From contig OY970367.1 of assembly GCA_963718635.1 (NCBI GenBank), positions 4,154,001 through 4,218,000 of the forward strand: DNA of 64,000 bases, written 5' to 3'. A program made the position numbers and the translations under genes. The notes below the pieces were generated by a model that was not told the origin of the DNA, did no database searches, and worked only from the letters and a program-made list of their open reading frames with translations. This DNA comes from JAIOQJ01 sp963718635 (GTDB lineage: Bacteria; Planctomycetota; Planctomycetia; Gemmatales; Gemmataceae). Positions 1 to 8,539 of this stretch are shown piece after piece (position 1 is the stretch's first letter; each line of letters begins with the position of its first letter).

Positions 1-686
1 AGATAAAAGATTCCGCGGTGCAAGCGCGCTTCAGGCTCGGCCGGCGCCAGCCGAACGGCTTCGGCGAATTCCACCTCGGCACGTCTGAAACCATCGGCAA
101 CTAGGACGAGCGTATCGGCCGGCACTTTATTTTGGGCGATGAGATTACCGAATTCAGCAGCGTCGCTCTTTCCGGCGATAACCAATCCCATCGTTCGGGT
201 CGTGATAAACCTGCCTGCTGCCACATGTACTTGCCAGCAATGGGGCCTTATGTTTTTCGCGCGTCGCAGCAGGAGTTCAGCTTCGTCTCCTTTTGCATTG
301 GGCAAGGCCAAGGCCAACTCGGTAAGGAGAATCGCATTCTTTGGCTCTTCGTTGATTTGTTGCCGATAGAGATCAACCCCGCGTTCACTTGCTTTGTCCG
401 CGCGGGCCGTGTCACTGATTTTGCCATAGAGATCGGCCAGCTTTATGTGCAAAGGTGCATCGGTTGCATTGCCTCGAAGGCGCTTATTCAGAGCCGCTAC
501 CTCAGCTTTCAATTCGGATGGGTCCTGAGGTAGAACGATTCCTTCTTGAGTGCAGAAGCGAATCCCTGTTGTAGTTGAGATCAGGGGAAAACGCACGGCA
601 TCGCGCAGCTTTGCGTCGTCCGCCTCGTTCACGGCAAAGTTCATGAACGAGGGCAATAAAAGCAAGGCGGCGAGTATCACTTCCAT
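1..686 (-). CDS. TPR-type secreted/membrane protein, C-terminus cut by window edge
   Basis: An open frame runs from an ATG at 686 leftward to the window edge (about 228 residues seen, no stop). A GAAGAGG ribosome site lies about 7 bases upstream of the ATG. The N-terminus (MEVILAALLLLPSFMNF) is hydrophobic and may be a short signal or anchor. From residue ~65 the chain has TPR-like helix pairs with A/L/Y spacing, for example APLHIKLADLYGKI, NAILLTELALALPNA and AEVEFAEAVRLAPAEPEARL, the last being the consensus end of a TPR. Such repeats bind peptides or partner proteins. The specific role is unknown. Short frames on the plus strand here are shadows of this gene. Confidence 0.7.
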   Translation of the reverse strand, partial: MEVILAALLLLPSFMNFAVNEADDAKLRDAVRFPLISTTTGIRFCTQEGIVLPQDPSELKAEVAALNKRLRGNATDAPLHIKLADLYGKISDTARADKASERGVDLYRQQINEEPKNAILLTELALALPNAKGDEAELLLRRAKNIRPHCWQVHVAAGRFITTRTMGLVIAGKSDAAEFGNLIAQNKVPADTLVLVADGFRRAEVEFAEAVRLAPAEPEARLHRGIFY

Positions 687-796
687 GGTTCAACCTCTTC
701 GGCGGTTATAACGTTGCGTAGAGAGTAGTCTTTCGTGATTGAGGCGTAAAGTTCAATCATTCTTCGAAGCGTTCGGCAGGAGCGTTGCACCGCTCT

Positions 797-1460
797 GACT
801 GCGAACGGTTCGAAGTGCAACAGTCGAGTGTGAAACCGTTCACACCCGAACGCCCTTTTGACTGCGAACCGTTCGAAGTGGCAACGTCGCCAGTGTGTAC
901 CGTACACACTTGAACGCCCTTTAGACTGCGAACCGTTTGAATTGGAATCGATTCCACTGTAAACCGTTTACAGCCAAGTCCATTCTGACTGCGATCTGAT
1001 CGAAGCGGCAACGTTGCCAGTGTGAACCGTTCACACCCGAGCTGCCTTTTTGAATAAGAACGGTTTGAAGTCGCAACGTTTGAGTGTGAACCGTTCACAC
1101 TCGATCTGCATTCTGACTGCGAACGGTTCGAAGTGGGAACGTTCGAGTGTGAACCGTTCACACCCGAACGCCCTTTTGACTGCGAACCGTTCGAAGTGGC
1201 AAGGTTCGAGTGTGAACCGTTCACACTCGAACGCCCTTTTGAGTGCGAACGGTTCGAAGTGGCTACATTCGAGTGTGAACCGTTCACACCGAGCACTTTT
1301 TTGATCGCGAATCGTTCGAAGTGGCAACGTTTGAGTGTGAACCGTTCACACTCGAGCCTGCATCTGACTGCGAACGGTTCGAAGTGGGAACGTTTGAGTG
1401 TGAACCGTTCACACTCGAACGCCCTTTTGGCTACGAACGGTTCAAAGTGGATTCGAAGCT
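797..1460. repeat. 63-bp tandem array of nested palindromes (about 11 units)
   Basis: Units beginning with the GACTGCGAACCGTTCGAAG type start near 797, 860, 924, 987, 1052, 1115, 1178, 1241, 1303, 1366 and 1429, giving a period of 63 bases (range 62-65). Each unit holds a GAAC-C/G-GTTC palindrome, a short central palindrome around AACGTT, and GTGTGAACCGTTCACAC or a variant. Some variants keep pairing by changes in both arms: GTGTGTACCGTACACAC at 893-909, CTGTAAACCGTTTACAG at 957-973 and TGGAATCGATTCCA at 943-956. The period is a multiple of three and the units lack stop triplets in several frames, so long open frames cross the array on both strands. None has a ribosome site or a protein-like composition. 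A second cluster lies at 17627-17915. Confidence 0.9.
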
Positions 1461-1477
1461 TTTGGCAATCGGCACCT

Positions 1478-1532
1478 GTAGCACAAGCGTCTCGCTTGTG
1501 CGGAGTTTGCACAAGCGAGACGCTTGTGCTAC
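1478..1532. repeat. Nested palindrome, GCACAAGCG family
   Basis: Arms 1478-1501 and 1509-1532 are perfect 24-base inverted repeats around a 7-base loop. Each arm is itself palindromic (GCACAAGCG, three bases, CGCTTGTGC). A single half copy lies at 1670-1690. It has the form of a dispersed intergenic hairpin element. Confidence 0.85.
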
Positions 1533-1576
1533 GAAGAACTCCGTCGCTGGCGCGTCCAACTAACAAGACGTCGTTC

Positions 1577-1645
1577 GTTTTCCCACGATTTTGTCGGGAA
1601 GTCCCTTCTGGAAATATTTCCGGAATATTAACCGATAGCTTTCCT
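1577..1645. repeat. Dispersed GTTTTCCCACG repeat, copy A
   Basis: Begins GTTTTCCCACGATTTTG, contains GGAAATATTTCC and ends AATATTAACCGATAGCTTT. It closely matches 17463-17535 and shares its front half and palindromic core with 18053-18120 and 63683-63740. The region 687-1775 holds only this, the tandem array, the palindromes and a short tag CGTACTAGCTTAGGCGCGCT (1730-1749) that recurs at 18450-18470 and 18539-18560. Confidence 0.8.
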
Positions 1646-1775
1646 CTGGGGAACGTGAGAGTCGTGCGAGCACAAGCGAGACGCTTGTGCTACAAACTCC
1701 GTTCCTGGCGCGTCCGGCTAACAAAGCCACGTACTAGCTTAGGCGCGCTTATTTTTGACTTGGGCTTTTCGGCCT

Positions 1776-2543
1776 TCAGCGTTGCGCTTTCAGAGGCGTC
1801 AGCAGCTCGCCGAGCAGATTGCTCTGCGGATAACTGTGTCCGAGATGCTGGCGATAACCCTCGGCATAGTTGACGCCGCATATCTTGCCCTGCGCCGCTG
1901 CCCACTCGCGCATGGAATCGACGAAGTTGTCCACGCCGTGATGCTTGATGAGCCAATTGCGCTGGCTGACGTGGCACGCAAGCGCCTCGCTCTTGAGATC
2001 GATCTGTTTGGAAATGTCGATGCAGAAACCGGCCGGAATGGGTTTGCCGTAGATATCTTTGCCTTCAATCGGGTCGCAGTAATAGAGGTGCGGGATATGC
2101 TCGAGCGGGGGATTTTTCCAACGGCCATGTAGATAGTTGGGGATCGGCGCCGCAAACGTGGCCGCTCGCACGATCCGGCTCGTCATCTCGTGGTCGGGGT
2201 GATAATCATCAGGGCTGTGAGTGAGAATCAGACGAGGCCGGACTTTGCACAGAAGATGGACCACTTTCTCGATCGCGGCATCAGTAGGATAAACGCGCAT
2301 GTCGCGTTCTTCGATGCAGTGATACGTTCCGCCAATTTTATGCGCGGCGTCCGCCCCTTCCAACCGGCGAATGCGGGCGATCTCATCCGGGGGATACTCG
2401 GCCGAGCCGCAGTCGCCGGGGGTCATCGTTGCCAGATGGACGTCCCAGCCGTGCTCCTGCTTCAGGCGAATCAGTGTGCCGCCACAGATGAATTCGACGT
2501 CGTCCGGATGAGCAAGCACCGCTATTGCAATATTGTTCAACAT
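1776..2543 (-). CDS. PIG-L/LmbE family N-acetyl-sugar deacetylase
   Basis: This 255-residue protein is a zinc-dependent de-N-acetylase of the PIG-L (LmbE) family. The metal site is visible as AHPDD at residues 11-15 and the second histidine motif as HSPDDYHPDH near residues 109-118. Length is normal for the family, whose members deacetylate N-acetylglucosamine conjugates or related amido-sugars. The actual substrate cannot be read from sequence. There is no signal peptide, so it is cytosolic. It stands alone between repeat elements. Start is ATG at 2543, with a weak AGAAAG upstream. Confidence 0.88.
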   Translation of the reverse strand: MLNNIAIAVLAHPDDVEFICGGTLIRLKQEHGWDVHLATMTPGDCGSAEYPPDEIARIRRLEGADAAHKIGGTYHCIEERDMRVYPTDAAIEKVVHLLCKVRPRLILTHSPDDYHPDHEMTSRIVRAATFAAPIPNYLHGRWKNPPLEHIPHLYYCDPIEGKDIYGKPIPAGFCIDISKQIDLKSEALACHVSQRNWLIKHHGVDNFVDSMREWAAAQGKICGVNYAEGYRQHLGHSYPQSNLLGELLTPLKAQR

Positions 2544-2610
2544 GCACGACTTTCTGCGTGTTAGAGTTTAAAAGTTGCGCACGCTACGCAATTTATAGAC
2601 AGCACGACAT

Positions 2611-2706
2611 ACTAACCCGAAGCGTGAGCGAGGCACAGCCCCAAAGCGTTAGCGATATTAGTTCCCACGCACGCTAACGCTTCGGGGTCTGCCTCGCTAA
2701 CGCTTC
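2611..2706. repeat. Inverted repeat, CTAACGCTTCGGGG family, copy 1
   Basis: The sequence CCGAAGCGTGAGCGAGGC and its following bases pair imperfectly with CGCTAACGCTTCGGGGTCTG further right. A related, longer and better matched element lies at 35752-35872. Confidence 0.75.
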
Positions 2707-3650
2707 ATTGTATATCTGCCAACTTGCTCGCGGCGCACGAAGATTTTATGTTATTGCTGCTAAACGACTTGCGTCGCTCGCATGGGCGGTCAGCAAGGCA
2801 GTCACCGTTCGCCGAGCGGCTGCGCTGAGTTGATTGCGCCAGGTGTTCGCGCGAGTGAAAGATGAAATCGTTGGCCCATTCGGTTTGCTCGCCGGTCCAA
2901 TAGTAAGGCACGTGGGCGGCCTGCATGTAATCCCACAAGGGTTAAATCGGCTGCACCAGTTCACTGAGGATCTGCACGTAGTCGGCGTGAACTTGAGTGT
3001 CGAGGAGTTCTTGGGCCAAAGGGACATCGGCTACAGACAACAGCAGTTTCCCTTGGTGTTCAAACGCAACCTTTCGTTGGCGAAGTTGCTGATAGAGCCA
3101 CTGGCGACCGTTCATGCCGATACGGACCGTGAACGGGAAATAGCTCTGCACGCGCAGCGTAGCACAATCCCAGTTCGGGATGCTGGAAGTAGTGGTGTAG
3201 TGCAAGCACTTGCCGATTTCTTTGACGGGGTAGACGTTCTTTTCCTGGGTCTTACGCAGTCGGTAAGTCATGCAGGATTCCACACAAGTGAGCAAGGCGA
3301 TGCGACCCAACGGCGCCGAGCAGGGATGCGTAACAGCCAATTGCAACGCCGTGGCTTCCTGTCGATGCTTGGGCTGTTCAGATGACGCAGCGGCACGCCT
3401 TGAAGTTCAGCGGTTCTCTCGGTTTCACGGCAGAGCGAGTCGGTAAGCTGTTTACAATGCCTGGAAAATCGACATAGCGGACTTGTTGCGAAAAGAGATA
3501 GGAGTCGACGCCGCGATTGTTATTAAGGAGACAGGAATCGCCCCGAAACCGTAGACGATCAAATCCGGAAACAACAAATTTGATCAACGAGCCGAAACGT
3601 TGTAGAAAAGTGTTCATGGCGTGTTCTCGCGTAGATGGTGTTCTCAGCAA
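2705..3650 (-). pseudogene. Decayed, frameshifted copy of an uncharacterised multi-copy planctomycete family
   Basis: Three minus-strand segments in different frames read in order as one broken protein: 3650-3378 (MNTFLQRFGSLIKFVVSGFD, then RFRGDSCLL), 3346-2942 (LLTCVESCMTYRLR, NWDCATLRVQSYFPFTVRIG, MNGRQWLYQQL, then a VPLAQELLDTQ segment) and 2938-2705 (MWDYMQAAHVPYYWTGEQTE, then WANDFIFHS). From memory, this order matches a roughly 400-residue family repeated in planctomycete and related genomes, with conserved pieces of the types LSGFDRL, CVEPC, QxWFPF, NGREWLARQ and YYWTxxQxEWAxD. The missing middle and at least two frame changes show decay. Function is unknown; the copy number suggests mobile DNA. 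Confidence 0.55.
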
Positions 3651-3879
3651 AGACCATCTTCCGAAACACGCCAGTTTTCGTCTCCATTTTTGGGTTGCGG
3701 GCCAAGTCCGCTCTAGGGGTTAGTGTGCCGATTGCGCTTAGGCGCCGCTAGGATTAATCGTGTTGTTAGACATCGCGCGGCTACTTGTTGCGGGTACTTA
3801 GCCTCTTTGCGCGAGAATCTGTTCTGTGTGATGCTTGAAACTTGGCCACCTGTCAGAGCTTAAGTTCAAGGACAACCAA

Positions 3880-4728
3880 ATGAACACCTGGAAAATCGCT
3901 GCCGTTCAGATGGCTTGCAAGTTAGCTGATATTGCCGCCAATCGGGAGGCCATTCGGGCGTCATTGCGCGAGGCGGCCGCTCAGGGCGCCCGGCTCATCG
4001 TTTTTCCCGAATGCATTCTATCGGGCTACGGATTCAACAGCATTGAAGAAGCCTGGCCCCATGCCGAGACTTTGCCAGGTCCGACTACAACCATTTTGGC
4101 AAATGATTGCCGTGAATTGAACGTCTGGTCTGCCGTGGGTATGTTGGAGCGCGAAGCCGAGCGACTATTTAACGCATGCGCGCTGATTGGCCCGCAAGGG
4201 TTCGTCGCCAGTTATCGCAAAGTGCATTTGCCGATCCTTGGGATCGATCGTTTCACCGCCCCCGGCGATCGGCCCTTTGCAGTCCACGATCTGGGCGGCT
4301 TGAAGATCGGCATCAACATTTGCTACGACGGCAGCTTTCCCGAAGCAAGCCGGGTGCTGGCGCTGCTGGGGGCCGATCTGATTCTTCTGCCGACGAACTG
4401 GCCCACCGGTGCGAAAACGGCTGTGTTGCCGATGACGATCGCGCGTGCCGTTGAGAATCATGTCTACTATGCGGCGGTCAATCGTTGCGGGGATGAGCGA
4501 GGGTTTCACTTCATCGGCAACAGTCGCATCGTCGATTTCACGGGCAACATGCTGGCCGTGTCGGACCATGATAAACCGGAGATTCTTTATGCTGAGATCG
4601 AACCTGAGAAAGCCCGCGCGAAACAGGTTGTGATTGTACCGGGCAGCTATGAAGTGAATCGGGTCGGCCATCGGCGTCCCGAAATGTATGGGGAATTGTT
4701 GCGTACGACCGATTTCGCCAAGCGTTAA
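3880..4728 (+). CDS. Carbon-nitrogen hydrolase (nitrilase superfamily)
   Basis: The protein is 282 residues from the ATG at 3880, which has AAGGA seven bases upstream. An in-frame start at 3835 would add 15 residues that do not look like the family, so the shorter start is preferred. The nitrilase triad is present: Glu in FPECILSGYG, Lys in SYRKVHLPILG and Cys in INICYDGSFPEASR. Members hydrolyse amide C-N bonds (omega-amidase, N-carbamoyl or aliphatic amidase types) in the cytosol; the substrate is undetermined. The 3-prime end overlaps the convergent ABC ATPase gene by four bases. Confidence 0.88.
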   Translation: MNTWKIAAVQMACKLADIAANREAIRASLREAAAQGARLIVFPECILSGYGFNSIEEAWPHAETLPGPTTTILANDCRELNVWSAVGMLEREAERLFNACALIGPQGFVASYRKVHLPILGIDRFTAPGDRPFAVHDLGGLKIGINICYDGSFPEASRVLALLGADLILLPTNWPTGAKTAVLPMTIARAVENHVYYAAVNRCGDERGFHFIGNSRIVDFTGNMLAVSDHDKPEILYAEIEPEKARAKQVVIVPGSYEVNRVGHRRPEMYGELLRTTDFAKR

Positions 4729-5468
4729 TGATGGTGATGATAGAACCGCTTGTCGGCGCCAAAGGTTCGCACCAGCGCTTCGGCCGTCAATGAATCGCGT
4801 GGACTCCCCTCACATTCAATCCGCCCATTATTCAGACAGAGAACATGATGGGCGTGTTCGCTGACCATCGACAAATCGTGCGAGACAAGTAATAGTGTTA
4901 GACCGGTGTCTCGATTGAGTTTGGCGAGCAAGTCATAAAAGGGCTGCTGATCGACGAAATCGATGCCGGCGGCCGGTTCGTCTAAGAGTAATAATTCGGG
5001 ATGTGGATCGAGAGCCAGACTCAGGAGCACGCGCTGCAACTCGCCGCCGGAAAGTTTGGCGACCGGGGCATCCAGCAGATGCCGTCCATTCACCCGCGCG
5101 AGTAAATCCTCGGCGCGCTTGCTGATGTTCTTCGATATGCCGAGAAAGATCGGCCTGCGTTGCAGCGACAGCCCGAACAATTCGCGTACGGTAAGAGGTA
5201 TGCGCGGGTCGATCGCCAACTTCTGCGGCACATAGCCAACGTGTTCGGGTCGATGCTGGCGGTGGTCGTGCCCGCAATGGAAAACGATCTCGCCGCGTGA
5301 AGGGCATTCCCGCAGAACAGCCCGCAAGAGCGTCGTCTTGCCCGATCCGTTAAGCCCGATGAGCGCAGTGATTTTGCCGCTCTCGATCTGCGCGTTAACG
5401 CGATCGAGGATGCGCTTGCCGCCCAGTTCAACCGCGAGATTCCGGATTGTCACGAGCGAATGACTCAT
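4725..5468 (-). CDS. Metal-type ABC transporter ATP-binding protein (ZnuC/MntB-like)
   Basis: A complete 247-residue ABC ATPase: Walker A GLNGSGKTT (residue ~37), Q-loop in GYVPQKL, signature LSGGELQR, Walker B ELLLLDEPAAG and switch His in LLVSHDLSM. The order and length match the zinc/manganese ABC class. The C-terminus ends in a histidine run (YHHHH), common in zinc-linked proteins. It overlaps the upstream binding-protein gene by four bases (5465-5468), so the two are translationally coupled. No membrane permease gene adjoins; the next gene is the convergent hydrolase. Confidence 0.85.
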   Translation of the reverse strand: MSHSLVTIRNLAVELGGKRILDRVNAQIESGKITALIGLNGSGKTTLLRAVLRECPSRGEIVFHCGHDHRQHRPEHVGYVPQKLAIDPRIPLTVRELFGLSLQRRPIFLGISKNISKRAEDLLARVNGRHLLDAPVAKLSGGELQRVLLSLALDPHPELLLLDEPAAGIDFVDQQPFYDLLAKLNRDTGLTLLLVSHDLSMVSEHAHHVLCLNNGRIECEGSPRDSLTAEALVRTFGADKRFYHHHH

Positions 5469-6439
5469 CGCAATGCTTTCGCCAGATGATCGAGATTGGC
5501 CCGCATCACCGTTTCATATAGGTCTGCGTTCAAGAGACCCTCGTCGCACGTTTCGAGCGGGTCAATTTCGACGAATTGCGCATCAATTCCGTGTTTCTTC
5601 AGCTCGTCCAGCATCGTTTTCGCGGAGGTGCTTCGGGGATATTGCGGCTCGACGGCGATGACGCGGATTTTCTCTTTCTTGCAAAGTTCGATCAGTTGTT
5701 TCATGTGATCCAACGATGGTTCGACGCCCGGCGCCATCTGAATGTGGCCGGCGATCTCGACGCCAAAACATTGGCCGAAATAGCGAAGTGAATCGTGGAA
5801 GGAAACGATTTTCCGCTCCTGCTTGTCTTTCAGCATCGCGAGGCCATCGCGTTCCAGCACTTCCAACTTCTTCATGTAGGCTGAGGCTCGCGATTCATAG
5901 TTGGCTCCGTGCGCTGGGTCGAGTTTCTTCATTTCCTCGGCAACAGCGGCCACCATGAATCGGGCCAGTTTTGGGCTCAACCAGACATGCATGTCGAAAC
6001 CATGCTCGTGCTCTTCTCCATGCTGATGACCTGCTTCATGATGGCACTCGCCTTCGATCAACCATTTCTTATCGATCTCTTCCGCCAACTCGACCAGAGG
6101 CAGATCAGGCTTGCCGCTCGCCTGTCTAATCTTGCCCGCCAGCTTTTCATCGAGCCCCATGCCGTTGATGAACAGGACATCCGCCTGACTTGCCAACTTC
6201 AGGTGATGCGGCGTCACTTCGCCGTCATCGTGCGGTCCCTTGTTCGATAAGATCGAAATCACGTTGCCGTCGTCCCCAACTACGTTGAGGACCATGCATT
6301 GGACCGGCGCAAACGAGGTAAGCACCTTCGGCCCTGCTTTTTCAGGCCAGGCATTGTGATGGCTCTTGGGACACCCGGTCAGGCCAATGGCAATGGCTAG
6401 GCCCGACAGCAGTAGTAGCAGAGGACGGCGCGAAAACAT
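5465..6439 (-). CDS. Zinc/manganese ABC transporter substrate-binding lipoprotein (ZnuA-like)
   Basis: A cluster A-I metal-binding protein of about 324 residues from the ATG at 6439. An upstream in-frame start at 6490 would place 17 polar residues before the signal peptide. The signal ends in a lipobox, GLAIAIGLTGC, so the protein is probably lipid-anchored. Metal ligands fit the family: His in TPHHLKL, the flexible His/Glu-rich loop (ECHHEAGHQHGEEHEHGFDM), HVWLSP, His in VSFHDSL and Asp/Glu near the C-terminus. The His-rich loop is typical of zinc capture. It is coupled to the ATPase gene. No Zur-type operator could be assigned with confidence. Confidence 0.87.
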   Translation of the reverse strand: MFSRRPLLLLLSGLAIAIGLTGCPKSHHNAWPEKAGPKVLTSFAPVQCMVLNVVGDDGNVISILSNKGPHDDGEVTPHHLKLASQADVLFINGMGLDEKLAGKIRQASGKPDLPLVELAEEIDKKWLIEGECHHEAGHQHGEEHEHGFDMHVWLSPKLARFMVAAVAEEMKKLDPAHGANYESRASAYMKKLEVLERDGLAMLKDKQERKIVSFHDSLRYFGQCFGVEIAGHIQMAPGVEPSLDHMKQLIELCKKEKIRVIAVEPQYPRSTSAKTMLDELKKHGIDAQFVEIDPLETCDEGLLNADLYETVMRANLDHLAKALR

Positions 6440-6575
6440 GACAAATCTCACGTGGTGTAAACACGGCCTCGCTAAACCGAATTCCACCAAGATATACTTT
6501 GTAAAACCGTGAAGTCTATCGTAACGGTTATTTCGGGCGTTGACAACCTCTCGACCTCGCGCTAGTGCAAAGAGG

Positions 6576-6666
6576 GTTAGCTGCGACGCGAAGGCTTTGC
6601 GCAGCGGAGCGCTTTCTCCGGATCAGAAAGCGCTCCGCTGCGCAAAGCCTTCGCTTCGCGGCTAAC
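6576..6666. repeat. Long inverted repeat, GCGCAAAGCC family, copy 1
   Basis: Arms 6576-6617 and 6625-6666 pair nearly perfectly over 42 bases with a short loop. A second member is at 17945-18032. It lies just beyond the stop codon of the glycosyltransferase and could end transcription from that side. This is a dispersed element and not a single-use terminator. Confidence 0.85.
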
Positions 6667-6679
6667 GATGATAACTTGA

Positions 6680-8539
6680 CTAAGCAGCTCGCCGCTTTTG
6701 AACTTCCGCCGTGTGTTTCGTCATCCCTAGATAGGTATGCCAAAACGACTGCGTTCTCATCCGTGGGTAAGCCGCGCGCCATTGAGAAACAACGCTTCCA
6801 TAGCAGTGGCAAAGTCGCCAGGCGCTCTTTGTTCCGCGGACGAGAGCCTGATAAAACGATCGACGCGAACGCCTCATCTCAAGATGCAGACCGTGATGTC
6901 CCTGTTGTTCAACGGCAATCACATCGGCCTTTCCTAGCGTCCACCAGTCGGCCTGCTTGTCGCTTAGGCTGCACGATGCGTGTGTCGCGGCTGATGGGCT
7001 TGCGCATAATGCTTGGCGTAACAGAGAGCAACCAAGGCGAATTCCCAGTGCCAACCAGGTACGTGCGGGCGCCATTCGGCTTTGACGAGGCACGTGCGAA
7101 ACGGCTACTGGTTGCTGCGTTCGCTCCCGATGCCGGCTCTCCAAACTCCGATGGCAACTGCCAGGATGCGCTTCAAACAATTCCGGCCCTTGGCAGAATT
7201 CATCGACGGCATCGCATAATAGAGCAGCTCGGCCGTAATCGAGCATCAGCAAATGTTTGATCAGACGCATGCCAAACGTCGCCGCTACCTGCCAACGGGT
7301 AACGCGATAATGGATGGCCGTCAGAGCCAGGAAATTGCGTAGATCGTAATAGGAATACCAGCCCCCTTTTTTCAGGTAGAAGGGCTCGTGCCAGACGGCC
7401 ACGCCCGGCAGTGTGACTGTGGGTACGCCCGCTTTTAGGAGTCGGCAGCCATACTCGGCATCGTCGCCGCGGAGGAACATTGGCAGCGGCAAGCCCTGTT
7501 TTTGCACTGTCTGGAGCGGTACTGCGAAGAACCACCAGGCATTGTAATCGGTAGGCGTCACTTTCAGGAAGGGCTGAAGCTCGTGCGGCAGCGCTACCGA
7601 CACGCGATTCAACGGCGTGCGTACGCCGAGACGCGCGGGCCGAATCGTGCTGCCGGCTTCGTACACTTCGCAGGGCTTCAATTGATCGAGCATCTGCCCG
7701 CCGACGGCCAGTTCGCCTTTAGCTAACGATAGAAAGGCGCTCGCACGAAAGACCGACTCGGGCTCGAGCAACGCGTCGTCGTCCATCAGTAGCACGTGCG
7801 TGGCGTCTGCGGTGTCGAGCGCTTCGAGAATCACTCGTGTAAAGCCGCCGGCGCCGCCGAAATTTCCCTGCTCGACAATGCGAACTCGGCTTTTGTCAAT
7901 TTGTTCAAAAGGCGCGAAGTCGTTCAACCGGCGCGTTCCTTGATCCACAACGACTATTTTCGCCAGCGCCCTATTTACCTCAGCATCGCCTAGTAACAGC
8001 TTCAGATTCTCGACGAGGTATTGTTCGCGATTGAAGGTGCAGTAGCCCGCGACCATTCGAACGGGCGCCCCAACGCTCGCTACCGCCAGCCATTCTCCAC
8101 GATGCAAAATGACAGAGGTAGTAGCCGTGACTTCAAAGTGCAACGTGCCGGGGTCGCCCTCGGGTACGTCAAGAAAAATCTCCTGGTCCATGAGCTCGAA
8201 CTGACGCTCGAACAGTAGTCGAATCCCCTGCTTGGCCGTTTCGCGATATAGCTTGATCGTTCCGGAGCCTGATAAACGAATTCGTAAACGCAGCGCACCT
8301 AAGCTGGTATACCTTCGCCAGTATTTTTCGAAGAAGCTGTTGAAATAGGTGTTGAGCGCCAAAATTACGCCGCTCGGGACCGTGATGCCAAAGCGCTCAC
8401 GCTCTGCCCGCACCGAGTTTTCATTTAAACTGCTTAAGCGATCATAAAGGGCATGTTCGCTGGCGCCGGGCTGAAAGACAACGCGTTGGATCACTTGATC
8501 GTTGGCATCGCCATTCCTTAAATTCGCTGGAACCGGCAT
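6680..8539 (-). CDS. GlfT2-like galactofuranosyltransferase (GT2 fold)
   Basis: A 619-residue glycosyltransferase. After a beta-rich N-terminal region, residues ~165-420 form a GT-A domain with TFNREQYLVENL, the metal-binding DDD in VLLMDDDALLEPES, the aromatic acceptor motif NAWWFFAVPL and RGDDAEYGCRLL followed by PGVAVWHEPFYLKKGGWY. This set is that of mycobacterial GlfT2, which polymerises galactofuranose from UDP-Galf. The C-terminal helical part ends in SFWHTYLGM, the usual family ending. The start ATG overlaps the stop of the UDP-galactopyranose mutase gene by one base, so donor synthesis and transfer are co-encoded. The polymer built is unknown; cell-envelope polysaccharide is inferred. 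Confidence 0.85.
   Translation of the reverse strand: MPVPANLRNGDANDQVIQRVVFQPGASEHALYDRLSSLNENSVRAERERFGITVPSGVILALNTYFNSFFEKYWRRYTSLGALRLRIRLSGSGTIKLYRETAKQGIRLLFERQFELMDQEIFLDVPEGDPGTLHFEVTATTSVILHRGEWLAVASVGAPVRMVAGYCTFNREQYLVENLKLLLGDAEVNRALAKIVVVDQGTRRLNDFAPFEQIDKSRVRIVEQGNFGGAGGFTRVILEALDTADATHVLLMDDDALLEPESVFRASAFLSLAKGELAVGGQMLDQLKPCEVYEAGSTIRPARLGVRTPLNRVSVALPHELQPFLKVTPTDYNAWWFFAVPLQTVQKQGLPLPMFLRGDDAEYGCRLLKAGVPTVTLPGVAVWHEPFYLKKGGWYSYYDLRNFLALTAIHYRVTRWQVAATFGMRLIKHLLMLDYGRAALLCDAVDEFCQGPELFEAHPGSCHRSLESRHRERTQQPVAVSHVPRQSRMAPARTWLALGIRLGCSLLRQALCASPSAATHASCSLSDKQADWWTLGKADVIAVEQQGHHGLHLEMRRSRRSFYQALVRGTKSAWRLCHCYGSVVSQWRAAYPRMRTQSFWHTYLGMTKHTAEVQKRRAA

Noticed and set aside
797..1460. 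CRISPR array
   Set aside because: The repeat is continuous with no unique spacers of constant length, units are 63 bases with internal palindromes, and no cas gene is in the window.
757..1566. A 269-residue open frame (and others on both strands) across the tandem repeats, with 21-residue periodicity
   Set aside because: Several frames on both strands are open, simply because the 63-bp unit lacks stop triplets and is a multiple of three. There is no ribosome site and composition follows the DNA palindromes.
6440..6575. A Zur-type operator before the ZnuA-like gene (AACCGT ... ACGGTT near 6505-6530)
   Set aside because: The half sites are short and the spacing does not fit a Zur box I can recall; kept only as a weak palindrome.
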